NCBI RefSeq assembly: GCF_018446385.1
Contig: NC_055990.1
Location: forward strand, 139,016,996-139,080,995
DNA from: Zingiber officinale
Lineage: Eukaryota; Streptophyta; Magnoliopsida; Zingiberales; Zingiberaceae
Direction of reading: 5' to 3'
DNA length: 64,000 nt
Both the position numbers and the translations under genes were made by a program. Under the pieces are notes generated by a model. The model saw only the letters and a program-made list of their open reading frames with translations. It was not told where the DNA came from and did no database searches. Positions 32,981 through 45,316 of the stretch are shown piece by piece (position 1 is the first letter of the stretch; the number at the start of each line of letters is the position of its first letter).

Positions 32981-35568
32981 TGTTAGAGTGTATACTAAAA
33001 GCCTAGCTTTTGTAAACATTTATTTTGAAATAAAGAATCACATTGGTCAAAAATGTCTATATTTATATGCTAAGTGTAGTTGTTCAATTAATTTATATTG
33101 TAAATAACATGGTGTGTGGTATCACACACAGAAGATCATGTTATCGGTTCTTTATAAATTATAAACAGTAGCTCACGACTAAGATGGAAAGGAACAAACC
33201 ATTGGAATAGTCGTAATATAATTAGGTATTAGTTTATCTTGACTAATATATTACACTAGTACACTCTGTTTGTATTGAGCAGGACCATTTAAGGTAAGTT
33301 CTTTTTTACTGACTTAATAAAAGAACAAGACCTTAGTTATTATGGAAGTATGTGCTCTTAATCCTAATATAATAACAAGCACATATATTTAGTATTTATT
33401 TCTTTAACTTATCAAAGGGTGAGATTTAGCTCGATAAATCAAAAGGCCCGATAAGTTGGGAAGTGATATTATTTATAGTGTGTGTTGTTGATTATAGAAG
33501 GAAAACTGTGTCCTAGTAATCTAGGTTGATAATGTCCCTAAGAGGAGCTCATAAGGATTGTCATGTTAAACCCTGCAGGTGGACTTAGCCCGACATGACG
33601 ATAAGGTTGAGTGGTACTACTCTTGGACTAAGATATTAATTAAAGAGAGTTGTCAGTAACTCATTTAATTAGTGACCATTCGACATCTTAAACACAGGGA
33701 GACTAACACACTCATAATAAGAAGGAACCCAAAATGTAATTTGAAATTGGTGCTGTAATTTAATAATAATTCTTTAGTGTTATGAATTATTATTGATGAA
33801 ATTAAGTTGGGTGTTCAGGGCGAACACAGGAAGCTTAATTTCATCAGGAGACCAAAATCAATTCCTTCTCTCGGTCTCTATCGTAGCCTCTTGTATATAG
33901 AGAATTATACCCACCACATACTCACTTCCTACCCACCCTTAGGTGGCTGACCAAGCAAACTTGGAGTCCAAGCTTGGGCTGGCCAAGGCAAGGGTGGGTT
34001 GAGCCAAGTTAAGGGGGCCGACCATAACTTGGAGCCCAGGCTTGTTGTGGTCGACCCTAATAAAATTAAAAGGATTTTATTTTAAAATATTTTCTTATGT
34101 GGATATCATGATTTTAAAAGAGAGCTTAAAATTTAAATCTTTCCTTTTATAGGTTTCTACAAAAGATTAAGTGAAAGATTTGATATCTTTCCTTATTTGT
34201 AGTTAAAAGGAATATTTTAATTTTTTTGATAAAACTTTCCTTTTTGTAACCATGTTCATGATTTAAAAAGAGAGTTTTAAAATTAAATATTTCCTTTTAT
34301 AAGTTTCTACAAAAGATTAAGAAAAGATTTGATATCTTTTCTTATTTGTAAATTGAAAGGAAGATTTTAATTTTAGAGAAAACTTTCCTTTTTGGAAATC
34401 ATCCACATGTTTTAAAAGAGATATTTTAATTTATAAAATTTCCTTTTATAACCAACCATGAAGGAAAAAATTATTAGAGAAATTTTTATTTTAAAAATTT
34501 CCGGAACCAAATAAGGAAGTTTTAATTTTGTTTTTAAAACTTGCCTTATTTAGGAGCTTGTGATGTGGCCGGCCATGATAAGGGTTAAAAGGAAAGTTTA
34601 ATTAAATTTTCCTTATTAACTAATGGCAAGGAGAATAAGGGAATTTTAATTATAATTAAATTTCCTTATTTGCCAAGACCAAGGAATATAAAAGAGGGGG
34701 TAGAGGTGTCTCACCTCACACAACATATCATCTAGTATTCCCTCTCCTCTTCCTTGGTGTGGCCAGCCCTATTCATCTCCTCTTCTCTTCTCTTCTTCTT
34801 TAGTGGCCGGTTCATCCCTCTCTTGGAGCTCTTGTTGGTGGCCGGTTCTTGCTAGGAGAAGGAGGAGAGAAAGGAGGCTTTGCTCTTGCATTCCTTGGAG
34901 CTTGAAGGTTTTGTAGCCGAATCTTGCTAGAAGGAAGGTGTTGGTGGTTCTCATATCGGTAGATCGTTGCCCACACAACGTCCGAGATAAGAAGAGGAAT
35001 ACGGTAGAAAATCAAGAGGTTATTGCTTACAAAGAAAGGTATAACTAGTAATTATTTTCCACATCATACTAGTTTTCTTTGTATGAATTCCAAACACAAG
35101 AGGCTAGAGATTCTAGATTTTCGGATTTGTAATTCGAAGTTGTGTTTCTTTTATTTTATTTATCGATCTTGTAATTCAATTGTTCTTTTTGGTTAAACCT
35201 AAGGTTATATAAGGAAATTAAATATTGAATTTCGTTAAGAGGCTTTGTCGAGGCAGTGGTGGATGTTCCCATACCCAAGAAGGCCAAGTGTCTCGCCATG
35301 TTTGACCTGGGAGCCGATTTTCGAAATAAATATTTAATTAAATTTGTAACCTAGGTGGATTTGGATCTGTAATGTTAAGTATCGTTTACGATCCAAATCT
35401 AAACCACTAAGAACAGATAAGTTAAATTTGGAATTAATAATGTTAAGTTCCGTTTGCGATTCCGAATTTAATTTCTAAAGAACATAATAGGTTGTTAGGA
35501 AAAGTTCGACACTTGTACAAAATTTTTGTACAGTGGAACCGGTACGATCTTCCTAGGACCAACCAACA
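32981..35568 (+). mobile_element. Solo LTR, 2.59 kb, inserted in the Athila-type 3' LTR
   Basis: Same family as 17732-20287: starts TGTTAGAGTGTATACT and ends ACCAACA. The target duplication ggtcg is at 32976-32980 and 35569-35573, so the insertion is independent of the other copy. It hit a cacggtcgtg palindrome of the host LTR. No coding domain is present. Confidence 0.87.
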
Positions 35569-36768
35569 GGTCGTGCAGCGCGATCAGAGAAGGGAAAGGG
35601 CACGACCGTGCCAAATTGGCACGGTCGTGTTGCCGCAGCCATGCCCTACCCTATATAAGGGTTTTAACCCTTTGTCTCCGGGGGAGGAGCCGGGGAAGCA
35701 AGTCGTCGGTTGGAGAAACATCTTGGTGCCATCCCACGCCGTCTTGGACCTCCTTCCAGTGATCTTCCTTCACCACATCGACTCCAGAAGCAGAGAATTG
35801 GATCCGAAGGCCACTCGTCGTCATTGGATAAGCACATCTCTTCTTTCTTTCTTCGTGTTTGAAGATTGTATGTCTATCTACATTATGTCTTCGGTGATCT
35901 TTCTGGCACTTATGGAGTAGATTCCTTGTTCTAGGACTAGGGAGTAGTTGTGGCTCGATTTGATGTAAAACTCGTATTTATGCTTATACTTGTTGGATGA
36001 TCTCTTATGCTTTGTCTTAATTGCATGTCGGTTGATTGTATAGAAATTTGTCAGCCTCGTAGAGGGATTATCTCTAGATCGTACACTCGAGGGGCCCTAG
36101 TGACAGGGGTAATCCGTTCACGGACATCTAGGATACTTCCTTGAAAGGAGAGACAAATTCTCCTCAAGGAAGTGAGAGACCAAACTTAGCTCTTATTCTT
36201 TATTCTTAATATTACCAATTAAAATTGTGTCCTCAAGATTTTCCAAGGCGCCCTAGTGACAGGGGTAAACTGTAACAGGACTTCTTAGGATCCCTCTTTA
36301 TTCTGGTACATAAGAATAGTCGCTTTAGCTTCCAACAAATGCGTGTCAAAGGACAGTGAGTGTAGGATAGAACGTGACACATCAATACCGCCACAACGAA
36401 ACCGACCTCCTAGAACTCCCCATAACCAAGTTTTACACTTCGACTTACTAGCTCTAGACTCTTCTTCCCGATCTTTCTTCTTTAGATTATTCCCAACCAT
36501 TGGTAGTCTAGCTAAAACTAAGTGAATAATTGTTATTTCTTATAACCAGTCTCTGTGGGATCGATATTTTTATTACTGACGATGAATCTGTGTACTTGCG
36601 GTTCGTAACAGAAAGTCATCGATATACTTTAATTATTGCACTTAAAATATAAATCATTGTACTTCAGTACTTGTAATTTCTCGAATTTATAGTGATTGTC
36701 CATCGAAAGTACTCTCACGTGCGAGCCTGGGAGTAGGAGTCGCCACATACTCTGAACCAAGTAAATCC

Positions 36769-38718
36769 TGTTGGGACAATTTTCCTAGGTCAAGTTTGAC
36801 CAATTTGACTAAGCTTGAGTTGAGTCAAGCTTGAATCGAGATTTGAGTTTTGATGTTTAAAAATATATGGAGATTGCTAGGGCAATCATCCAGTTGTGGA
36901 GATGGTCAAAGGGTTGACTAGGTTGAGAAGAAGACAAGTCAAGTAGGTCAGGGATGACAGGAGACTTGACTGGGTAAGTCCTAACTGGAGGTTAGGTGTC
37001 TGGAAGTCCTAACTGGAGGTTAGGTGTCTGGAAGTCCTAACTGGAGGTTAGGCAGTGGAGAAGTCCTAAGTGGATGTTAGGCAGTGGTGAAGTCCTAACT
37101 AGAGGTTAGGTAGTGGAGAAGTCCTAACTGGAGTTTAGGCAATGAAAAAGTCCTAACTGGAGTTTAGGCATCTGGGAAAGTCCTAACTGGAGGTTAGGCA
37201 AGAGAGAAGTCAAGTAGGTCAAGGTTGCTAGGAGACTTGACTGAGAAAGTCCAAATTGGAGATTAGGCAAAGGTAAGTCCAACAGGAAGGTTGGCAAGAG
37301 TGAAAATCCAAGTAGGTCAGTATTGACTAGACTTGGTGGTGAAAGTACTGATAAGTGAGCCAGGCAATTGGGAAAGTCCAAGTGTGATCTTGGTAAAGGT
37401 TGAAAGTCCAAGCATGTGGTCTTAGCAAGGTAAGTCCTAGTGTGACTTGGTAAGGAGAACTCGATAACTAGGATGAGGCTGAAGGAAGCTCTTGAAGGCA
37501 AGGCGTGAAGGATGAGAGATATCCGAGGGACGCGAGGCTGATGGAGGAGGCTAGAAGGCTAGTTCGAGGTTGATCGAGTGTGGTGTATAATCTGACAACT
37601 AGGATGAGGCTGAAGGAAGCTCCTGAAGGCAAGGCGTGAAAGATGGGAGATATCCGAGGAGCGTAAGGCTGATGGAGGAGGCTAGAAGGCTAATTCGAGG
37701 TCGGTCGGGTGTTAGCCAAATGCTAGGCATGGATACCCAACAGGTCATGGTTGACCGGGAGTTGAGTTTGCGACCTTGAACTTGAGTTTGAGGCAAGTTC
37801 AGGGTGTTCAATTAATCGGTCGATCAATTGAACCAGTGTCCAATCGATAGGTCGATCGATTGAACCAGTGTCCAATCGATCGGTCGATCGATTGGAGTGT
37901 GCTGCGAGTGTGGGATGACTCTAATCGATCAACCGATCAATTGGGAGTATTACTCGCAAGCACACAAGCTTTCCCAATCGATCGAGCGATCGATTGGGAT
38001 CTCCAATCTATCAGTCGATCGATTGGGGAGGAGAAGCTCTCGCGCGAACGCGAGAGCATAAAATGGGTTTGAATCAATCGGCCGATCGATTCAGATGGTC
38101 CCAATCGATCGGTCGATCGATTGGGAAGTGACCGTTGAGCAGGAAACGAGTAATGGACGACTGGGATTGTGCAGATGTGACGTGACAATCGATTGGGACT
38201 AATTTTGATCAATTGGGAGCACTGTATAAAGCCTGGGCGGAGCGTTTTCTTCGCCAGAACTTTGCGTTCTTTCCTGCGATTCTTCTGTGACTTTCACAGC
38301 GACTTCTCCAAAAAACTCTCCACCAGTCTTGAAGGTTCTTGGAGGCACGTCCAAGTCAAGAGGTGAGTTGTAACAAGAAGAAGAAGCTAGGGTTAGGGGT
38401 TTATTGTACAAATCTTGTAAGATTTCCCTTGTATTTGCTTCTTTTTATATTCTTGTTGTATTGTGAGCTTGTAAGGCTTCTCCGCCTTCGGTAGTTATCA
38501 CAAAGGAGTGATTTTATAGTGGAGGGTGTGTGAGTGTGTGGATCCTTAGACTAGTCACCTCTGTTTGAGGTGGATACCAAGTAAATCCCTAGAGTTAGCG
38601 TTGTTGGTGTTTGGTTCTTGTATTTTCTGCTGCACATCATCCAGAAGAAACAAACCAATTCAAGCACGATGAACCGCTATTCACCCCCTCCCCTCTAGCG
38701 GACATCATGGTCCCATCA
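36769..38718 (+). repeat. 5' LTR of the gag-only copia element
   Basis: It contains two stacked arrays: about eight copies of a 28-29-bp unit with the hairpin CCTAACTGGAGGTTAGG (36977-37202), and about nine long palindromes of the type AATCGATCGGTCGATCGATT (37805-38215). TATAAA follows at 38225-38230. Confidence 0.88.
37805..38230 (+). promoter_or_regulatory. Copia LTR promoter: TCGATCGA palindrome array and TATA box
   Basis: Near-perfect palindromes of 16-24 bp built from TCGAT units recur every 30-60 bp and end just before TATAAA at 38225. A perfect hairpin GCTCTCGCG-CGAA-CGCGAGAGC (38036-38057) lies among them; its stem is unchanged in the 3' LTR (44639-44660). Confidence 0.78.
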
Positions 38719-38757
38719 ATTAGTATCAGGGCGAGGTCGCTCTTCTATGGACTAACC

Positions 38758-40129
38758 GGCCAAGAGAGCAAGAAGCTAGAGGAAGAAGAAGATGGACTTG
38801 GGAGGTCCACTTGGATGAGACATCCGGATTCCTCCGCCATATGACAAGGAAGACTTCGCCTTTTGGAGGAATCAGCTGGAGACATAGTTCCAAATGGAAT
38901 GGAACCAACGGGTTGTCTTGAGTGACCCATTTGAAGCTCCTACGGACAAGAAGGGTAAACGCCTCCGACCTCGGCATTGGACCAAAGAGCAACGAGAGCA
39001 ATCAGAGGCGGACAAGGAGGTAATGAGAATTTTGCATAATTTACTATCTTCAAATATTTTGTTGAGTGTAGGTGAAACCACAAATGCAAGTGATCTTTGG
39101 AAAAAGATCATTGCCTATCATGAAGACCCTACACAAGTCCAAGGAGTGGAAGAGCCCAAGGAGAAGGGCTCATTGGTCCAAGAAGAGAAGGATCAATCCG
39201 ATGTTGACACGAGGTCAACATCCGAAGAAGAGGAGGAAGAAAAGATGCAATCCGATGTTGACGAGAGGTCAACATTCGAGGAGGAAAAGGAAGAGAAGGA
39301 AGAGGTGGAAGAGGAGAGTTCTTCCACATCCTCAAGAGATGAAGTAGTGGAAGAGTCCATATCCTCAAGTGAAGAGGAAGAAATAGAAGATGATGTCATC
39401 TCTACATTGCAAGAAAAATCAAATGGAGGATCAAGCATCAACCCTACAAGCAAAGGTATAAAGATTTCAATTATTAAAGATAAAAATCATATCATTTGCT
39501 TTGAGTGTAGGGAGCATGAGCACTACAAGAGCAAATGCCCCAAATTGGCCAAGAAGAAGGGCCAAGTAGCAATAAAGGACAAAGAAAAGCTCAAGGAGAC
39601 AATCCCCACAATAAAGAGAAGCAAGGAACACATTGTGTGTTTCTTGTGCAACCAAAATGGACATTATCGAAGTCAATGTCCAAAGGGGAAGAAGTCGGTT
39701 AAAGTCAAAAGAGGAAGTACAAATCAAGGGGGAGCTTCTTAGAGCAAACCCAAGGTAACTTTTAATAGTGCAATTCCTTTGAGTCATGATAAAATGCATA
39801 TTAGAAATAATTCTTATCATTTTAATGCAAATTATCATGACAATAGAAAGCATGGTAGCTTTAAGGGAAAATATATACCTCCTCATGCTAGATCTACCAT
39901 ACCTAAGGTTAGGAAGGTAGATAACTACTTAGGCAACAATTCTAAGGATTTTAGATATAAGCCTAAGGCTAGCAATGCTCATAGGAATCAACAAAAATCC
40001 AAATCTATGGACTTAGTAAGGGAAACCCAAGTCTTAAGGTCAAGACTTGATAACTTAGAGAGAACCTTAGCAAGAATGGAAAACTTTCTTAAGGGGCAAA
40101 GTGAGCATCACCTAGGGAGAGCTAGATAA
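38758..40129 (+). pseudogene. gag region of the gag-only copia element (fossil)
   Basis: Predicted peptides include an N-terminal copia gag-like part (FEAPTDKKGKRLRPRHWTKE), a very acidic Glu/Ser-rich middle, and two CCHC zinc knuckles, CFECREHEHYKSKCP (about 39500-39545) and CFLCNQNGHYRSQCP (about 39640-39685). A basic tail and a coiled-coil-like end (LRSRLDNLERTLARMENFL) follow. It appears broken in a few places. Confidence 0.8.
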
Positions 40130-43100
40130 GAGTCATCCAATGGCTATAGAGGTTTGGGATACAAACCTAAAACCAAGAAGGATGTGACTTCCTATCATAG
40201 GGTTTCATATAGCTATGAAACCAAACCTAGGTCTAGTGGTCAAGTCAAAAAATACTAGGGAAGTCATCCCTAAGAGTACATTTGTCAAGACCAAGGTGAC
40301 TAAGGCTCTAAAAAGGCCTAATAAAGTCACAAAGAAGGTTACAAGGGAAGTTATTCCTAGGAGTGACCTAGTAGAAGTGACCAAGGCTTCTAAGAAGCCT
40401 AGAAAGGTCCTTAGGAAGGTGACTAGGGAAGTCATCCCTAGTGAGTACCTAGAGCATCCAAGGAGCACCAATAGGTTTTGGGTTCCTAGGAGCATATTCT
40501 CTCCACCCTAGATGGGTTTAGAGAGTGTCAACTCCAATTGGAAGGGTGGTTAACCCAACCTTGATAAAAGTTGACACTTGAGAGCATTTTCAAGGTTATT
40601 GTTAACCTTTGAAAATGAAAAGGATTATGCTATTACTCTTTGAAAGAGTAACATATGTCAAATCTTAAGAAATTATGTTTGAATTAAATTGGCACAATTT
40701 GAAAAAACATAAGAAACACCAAATTGGGGTTTTGGTATTTTCTTAGGGCAATTAAAGGAAAATCTAGGTCCTAATGTAAGATAATTACTCCTTGGAAGAG
40801 TAAGTTGTGCCAAACTTTGAGGAATCACACTTAATGTACGTTGGTACACTTGGAAAAAGGATACGAAATGGCTAGTTGAGATCTTAGTATGTTCTTAAGG
40901 AACTAAGAGCAAATCTAAATCTTAAGTCTCAAAGGTTAATCCTTAAGAGAAGTAATTTGTGTCAAATTTTGAGGATTTGAACTTGATTTAAGTTGACACA
41001 TTTAGGAAAGGATAAGAAATGCTAAGTTGGGGGTTTTGGCATTTTCTTAGAAGGTTAAAGGCGAATCTAAGCCTTAATTTGATTTCATTTACTCTTTAAA
41101 AGAGTTAAATGTGTCATGCTTTGAGGAATTTGTTTAATTTAAAATGACACAAATTAGAAAGGGAAAAAGAAATGTCAAAATTGGGTTTGGCACCTTCTTG
41201 ATGAAATTGGGCAATCTAGGATTTAATTTTAAAGTTTAGCTAAGAATTAAGGATGCTTAGATAGATTATCTAGGTATATTTTGTTTATACTAAAATGCCA
41301 TGATTGTTTGCCCATCATATGTCATGACATCATATTTATTTTTGCATTCATGATTATTATGAAAAATATCAAAAATATCATGTCATGTCATGCATACATC
41401 ATGTAGCTATAGGAAATTTTCTTTTGAAAATTCTTTCTTTTTGATGTATGTCATACATAACATATCATTCATTATGATAATTTCCTTGTAATTAAGGACA
41501 AATGTCAATAATTGTGGGCTTATACCAAGTGACATCCTTGGTGGATGATCATGGTTCTCACAATGCCTAGATAGATATGCATGATCCCTTAAATTAGGGC
41601 AAAACTAAATGTACATCTCACAAAGAATCATAAGGTGACTTGTATGTGTTTTAATACACATTAGATACAAGTGAGATGTTAGGATGGTGAACAAAACTCA
41701 AGATGTTGATTTAGTGCATCTTGTTGAGTTTTAGGTTCATCAAAACACATACTTATGTGTCTTCCAATCATTGGGAGAGCTAATGTACAAGTCATGTGCA
41801 TTGAGCCCAAAGAACATGGTTGGATATTGGTTTTGAAAATTATTTTAAAATGCTTTTGGAAAACCTTGGTGAAGACTATCTTTTGATAGTAATCATTATT
41901 GGAAAGTTAGACACAAACTAGGAGAAAACATTGAAGTTTTCAAGAGTTTTTGAACTTGTGTCAATATTTGAAAATAGGAAGTATTTTTATAGAAAATTAT
42001 TTTTCCTTGATAAAGTATACTCTAAATAATGTCTACATGAATTTTTATGATTTTTAGAATTTTGTAAAATTTTTGGGGAGTTTCTGAATTTCGCTGAAAT
42101 TGAATTTCAGGAAATCAGAAATCCAATCGATCGATCGATCAATTGGGATGGTTTTGATCGATTAGTCGATTGATTGGGAAACAAATTCCCGCGAATAGAA
42201 GGGTAGTGAATCGATCAGCCGATCGATTGACCCAATCTGGATCGATCAGTCGATCAATTCAGAGGAAATTTCTACGAGCAGTAGCTTGCAAAATCAATCA
42301 ATGGATCGATTGAAGTGATTTCAACGATTGAGTCCCAACTTCAATCGATTGGGAAGTCTGATTTTGGCTGGAAAGGCCTGATTTTAGCACTTCAAGTCAC
42401 TTCGAGTCCCAATAACCATTCCAAACCCCTTGGAATACATTTGTATACATTTAGGGGGAGTTTTCTTGATGAAAACAGGTATGGATTGGTTAATATAAAT
42501 CAAAGTGAAGTTTAGGATGGAGTTTAGTTTCAATTTCGAATCTTTGAGCCTCAAAACTTCAAGTTTTGGTTTTCAAGGGTCATTAACCATTCCTAACCCT
42601 TTGGAATACATTTGTATACATTAAGCGGGAGTTTTCATGATGAAAACAAGCATGGTTTGGTTAATGTCGACTTAGGTGAAGTTTAGGTTGAGGTTAGTTT
42701 CATTATTGAATTTTGAACCTCAAAACTTTGAGTTTTGGTTTTCCTAATTATTTAGGAACCCCAAGTCATTGTTGGCGCAATGATAGAAGTTTGACCATGT
42801 TTTTAGGGGGAGTTACTCTTTGAAAACATTAAAATATTTTCAAAGACCTGGGAAGGTGGGTTAAACCTTCGTGATGAATTAATACTTAGGGTCGAGTATT
42901 GGAGAGCAATGGAAGGTTGGTTATCTTCATTGCTAGGATGTTAAATGCTCTTGGATGAGCATTTTGGAGTAGATGTTTGCTCAAGGGGGAGCATTGGGTT
43001 CAATGAAGGGGATCGGACCTTCATTGGTAAAGTAAAAAATGCTCTTGGATGAGCATTGAGAAGAAGATTACTGCTCAAAGGGGAGCATTGGATACAATGA

Positions 43101-43427
43101 ATAAGATTTTCATTGGTCAAATGGTGAATGCTTTAGGTTGAGCATTGTGGAGTCAAGTAGAGCTCAAGGGGGAGCTTTGGAGATAATGAAGGGTATGTGA
43201 TCTTCATTGTGAGGTTAACTCTTATGGGGAAGAGTTGTTTTCTATTTTTTATGTGTGACAAAGGGGGAGAATTGAATGTTAAGTTAGGTCTTCATTCATA
43301 CTTTGTCATGAAAAGGTTAAGGCTATGGGATTTAGCCTTGTGATAAAAAAGAAATTAAGGCTATGGGATTTAGCCTAACTTAGAGGTATTAACTAAGAAG
43401 GATTGTCAAACATCAAAAAGGGGAGAT
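40130..43427 (+). other. Non-coding interior of the gag-only copia element
   Basis: No pol domain is recognisable in 3.3 kb. The text is rich in repeated AG/T-rich phrases ('gttttggcattttcttag', 'gggggagcattgg'). Five more TCGATCGA-type palindromes sit at 42115-42350, the same family as in the LTRs. Confidence 0.65.
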
Positions 43428-45316
43428 TGTTGGGGTAATTTTTCTAGGTCAAGTTTGACCAGTTTGACTAAGCTTGAGTTGAGTCAAGCTTGAGTCGAAA
43501 TTTGAGTTTTGATGTTTGACAATATATGGAGATTGCTAGGGCAATCGTCCGATTGTGGAGATGGTCAAAGGGTTGACCAGGTTGAGAAGAAGACAAGTCA
43601 AGTAGGTCAGGGATGACAAGAGACTTGACTGGGTAAGTCCTAACTGGAGGTTAGGTGTCTGAAAGTCCGAACTGGAGGTTAGGCAGTGGAGAAGTCCTAA
43701 CTGGAGGTTAGGCAGTAGAGAAGTCCTAACTGGAGTTTAGGCAATGGAAAAGTCTTAACTGGAGTTTAGGCATCTGGGAAAGTCCTAACTGGAGGTTAGG
43801 CAAGAGAGAAGTCAAGTAGGTCAAGGTTGACAAGACACTTGACTGGGAAAGTCCTAATTGGAGACTAGGCAAAGGTAAGTCCAACAGGAAGGTTGGCAAG
43901 AGTGAAAATCCAAGTAGGTCAATGTTGACTAGACTTGGTGGTGAAAGTCCTGATAAGTGAGCCAGGCAATTGGGAAAGTCCAAGTGTGATCTTGGCAAAA
44001 GTTGAAAGTCCAAGCATGTGGTCTTGGCAAGGTAAGTCCTAGTGTGACTTGGTAAGGAGAACTCAATAACTAGGATGAGGCCGAAGGAAGCTCCTGAAGA
44101 CAAGGCGTGAAGGATGGGAGATATCTGAGGGACGCGAGGTTGATGGAGGAGGCTAGAAGGCTAGTTCGAGGTTGATCGAGTGTGGTGTATAATCCGACAA
44201 CTAGGATGAGGCCGAAGGAAGCTCCTGAAGGCAAGGCGTGAAGGATGAGAGATATCCGAGGGACGTAAGGCTGATGGAGGAGGCTAGAAGGCTAGTTCGA
44301 GGTCGGTCGGGTGTTGGCCAAATGCTAGGCATGGATATCCAACATGTCATGGTTGACCGGGAGTTGGGTTTGGGACCTTGAATTTGAGTTTGAGGCAAGT
44401 TCAGGGTGTTCAATTAATCGGTCGATCAATTGAGCCAGTGTCCAATCGATCGGTCGATCGATTGAACCAGTGTCCAATCGATCGATCGATCGATTGGAGT
44501 GTGCTGCGAGTGTGGGATGACTCCAATCGATCGGCCGATCGATTGGGAGTATTACTCGCAAGCATAGAAGCTTTCCTAATCGATCGAGTGATCGATTGGG
44601 ATCTACCAATCTATCGGTCGATCGATTGGGGAGGAGAAGCTCTCGCGCGGACGCGAGAGCATAGAATGGGTTTGAATCGATAGCCCGATCGATTCAGATG
44701 GTCCCAATCGATCGGTCGATCTATTGGGAAGTGATCGTTGAGCAGGAAACGAGCAATGGATGGCTGGGATTATGCAGATGTGATGTGGCAATCGATTGGG
44801 ACTAATTTTGATCGATTGGGAGCACTGCATAAAGCTTGGGCGGAGCGTTTTCTTCATCAGAACTTTGCGTTCTTTCCTGCGATTCTTCTGTGACTTTCAC
44901 AGCGACTTCTCCACAACTCTCTCTGCCAGTCTTGTAGGTTCTTGGAGGCACGTCCAAGTCAAGAGGCGAGTTGCAACAAGAAGAAGAAGCTAGGGTTAGG
45001 GTTTATTGTACAAATCTTGTAAGATTTCCCTTGTATTTGTTTCTCTTTATATTCTTGTTGTATTGTGAGCTTGTAAGGCTTCTCCGCCTTTGGTAGTTAC
45101 CGCAAAGGAGTGGTTTTATAGTGGAGGATGCATGAGTGTGTGGATCCTTGGACTAGTCACCTCTGCTTGAGGTGGATACCAAGTAAATCCCTAGAGTTAG
45201 CGTTGTTGGTGTTTGATTCTTGTATTTTCCGCTGCACATCATCCAGAAGAAACAAACCAACTCAAGCGCGACGAACTGCTATTTACCCCCCTCTAGTGGA
45301 CATCACGGTCCCAACA
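43428..45316 (+). repeat. 3' LTR of the gag-only copia element
   Basis: It aligns along its length with 36769-38718, including both palindrome arrays (hairpin units about 43636-43805; TCGATCGA palindromes 44410-44815). Confidence 0.88.

Larger units (their letters stand above)
16464..36610 (+). mobile_element. Athila-type Ty3/gypsy element with nested insertions
   Basis: LTRs are 16464-20468 and 26550-36610; without inserts they are about 1.44 and 1.49 kb. The 5-bp target duplication gaaag is at 16459-16463 and 36611-36615. After the 5' LTR comes 'ttggcgtcgttgccggggg', typical of Athila relatives, and before the 3' LTR a purine-rich 'gtttgggggtgtga'. Recognisable parts are gag, a retropepsin-like protease and an ATHILA-type ORF; reverse transcriptase, RNase H and integrase are not seen. 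By eye the first 200 bp of the two LTRs are about 90% identical, with mostly transitions, so the insertion is several million years old if usual plant rates hold. Broken in several places. Confidence 0.9.
26550..36610 (+). repeat. 3' LTR of the Athila-type element, split by two insertions
   Basis: It starts TGATGTGCGCAAAT and ends TTCGTAACA at 36610. It is interrupted by a CACTA element (26662-32635) and a solo LTR (32981-35568); without them about 1.49 kb remain and align with 16464-20468. Confidence 0.88.
36769..45316 (+). mobile_element. Gag-only Ty1/copia element (TR-GAG type), 8.5 kb
   Basis: LTRs 36769-38718 (1,950 bp) and 43428-45316 (1,889 bp) begin TGTTGGG and end CCCA(A/T)CA. The target duplication aatcc is at 36764-36768 and 45317-45321. 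A primer site like the complement of initiator tRNA-Met ('tagtatcagggcgagg') follows the first LTR, and a purine tract 'aaaaaggggaga' (43415-43426) precedes the second. The interior codes only for a gag-like protein with two zinc knuckles; protease, integrase and RT are not found. The LTRs look about 95% alike by eye, so this is younger than the Athila-type element. Confidence 0.9.

Noticed and set aside
36977-37202. CRISPR-like array in the copia LTR
   Set aside because: Units of 28-29 bp are head to tail with near-identical text and lie within an LTR that is duplicated at 43428.
37860-38072. Peptides rich in IDRSIDW repeats (also 44378-44683)
   Set aside because: Translation of the TCGATCGA palindromes in every frame; no sign of selection for protein.
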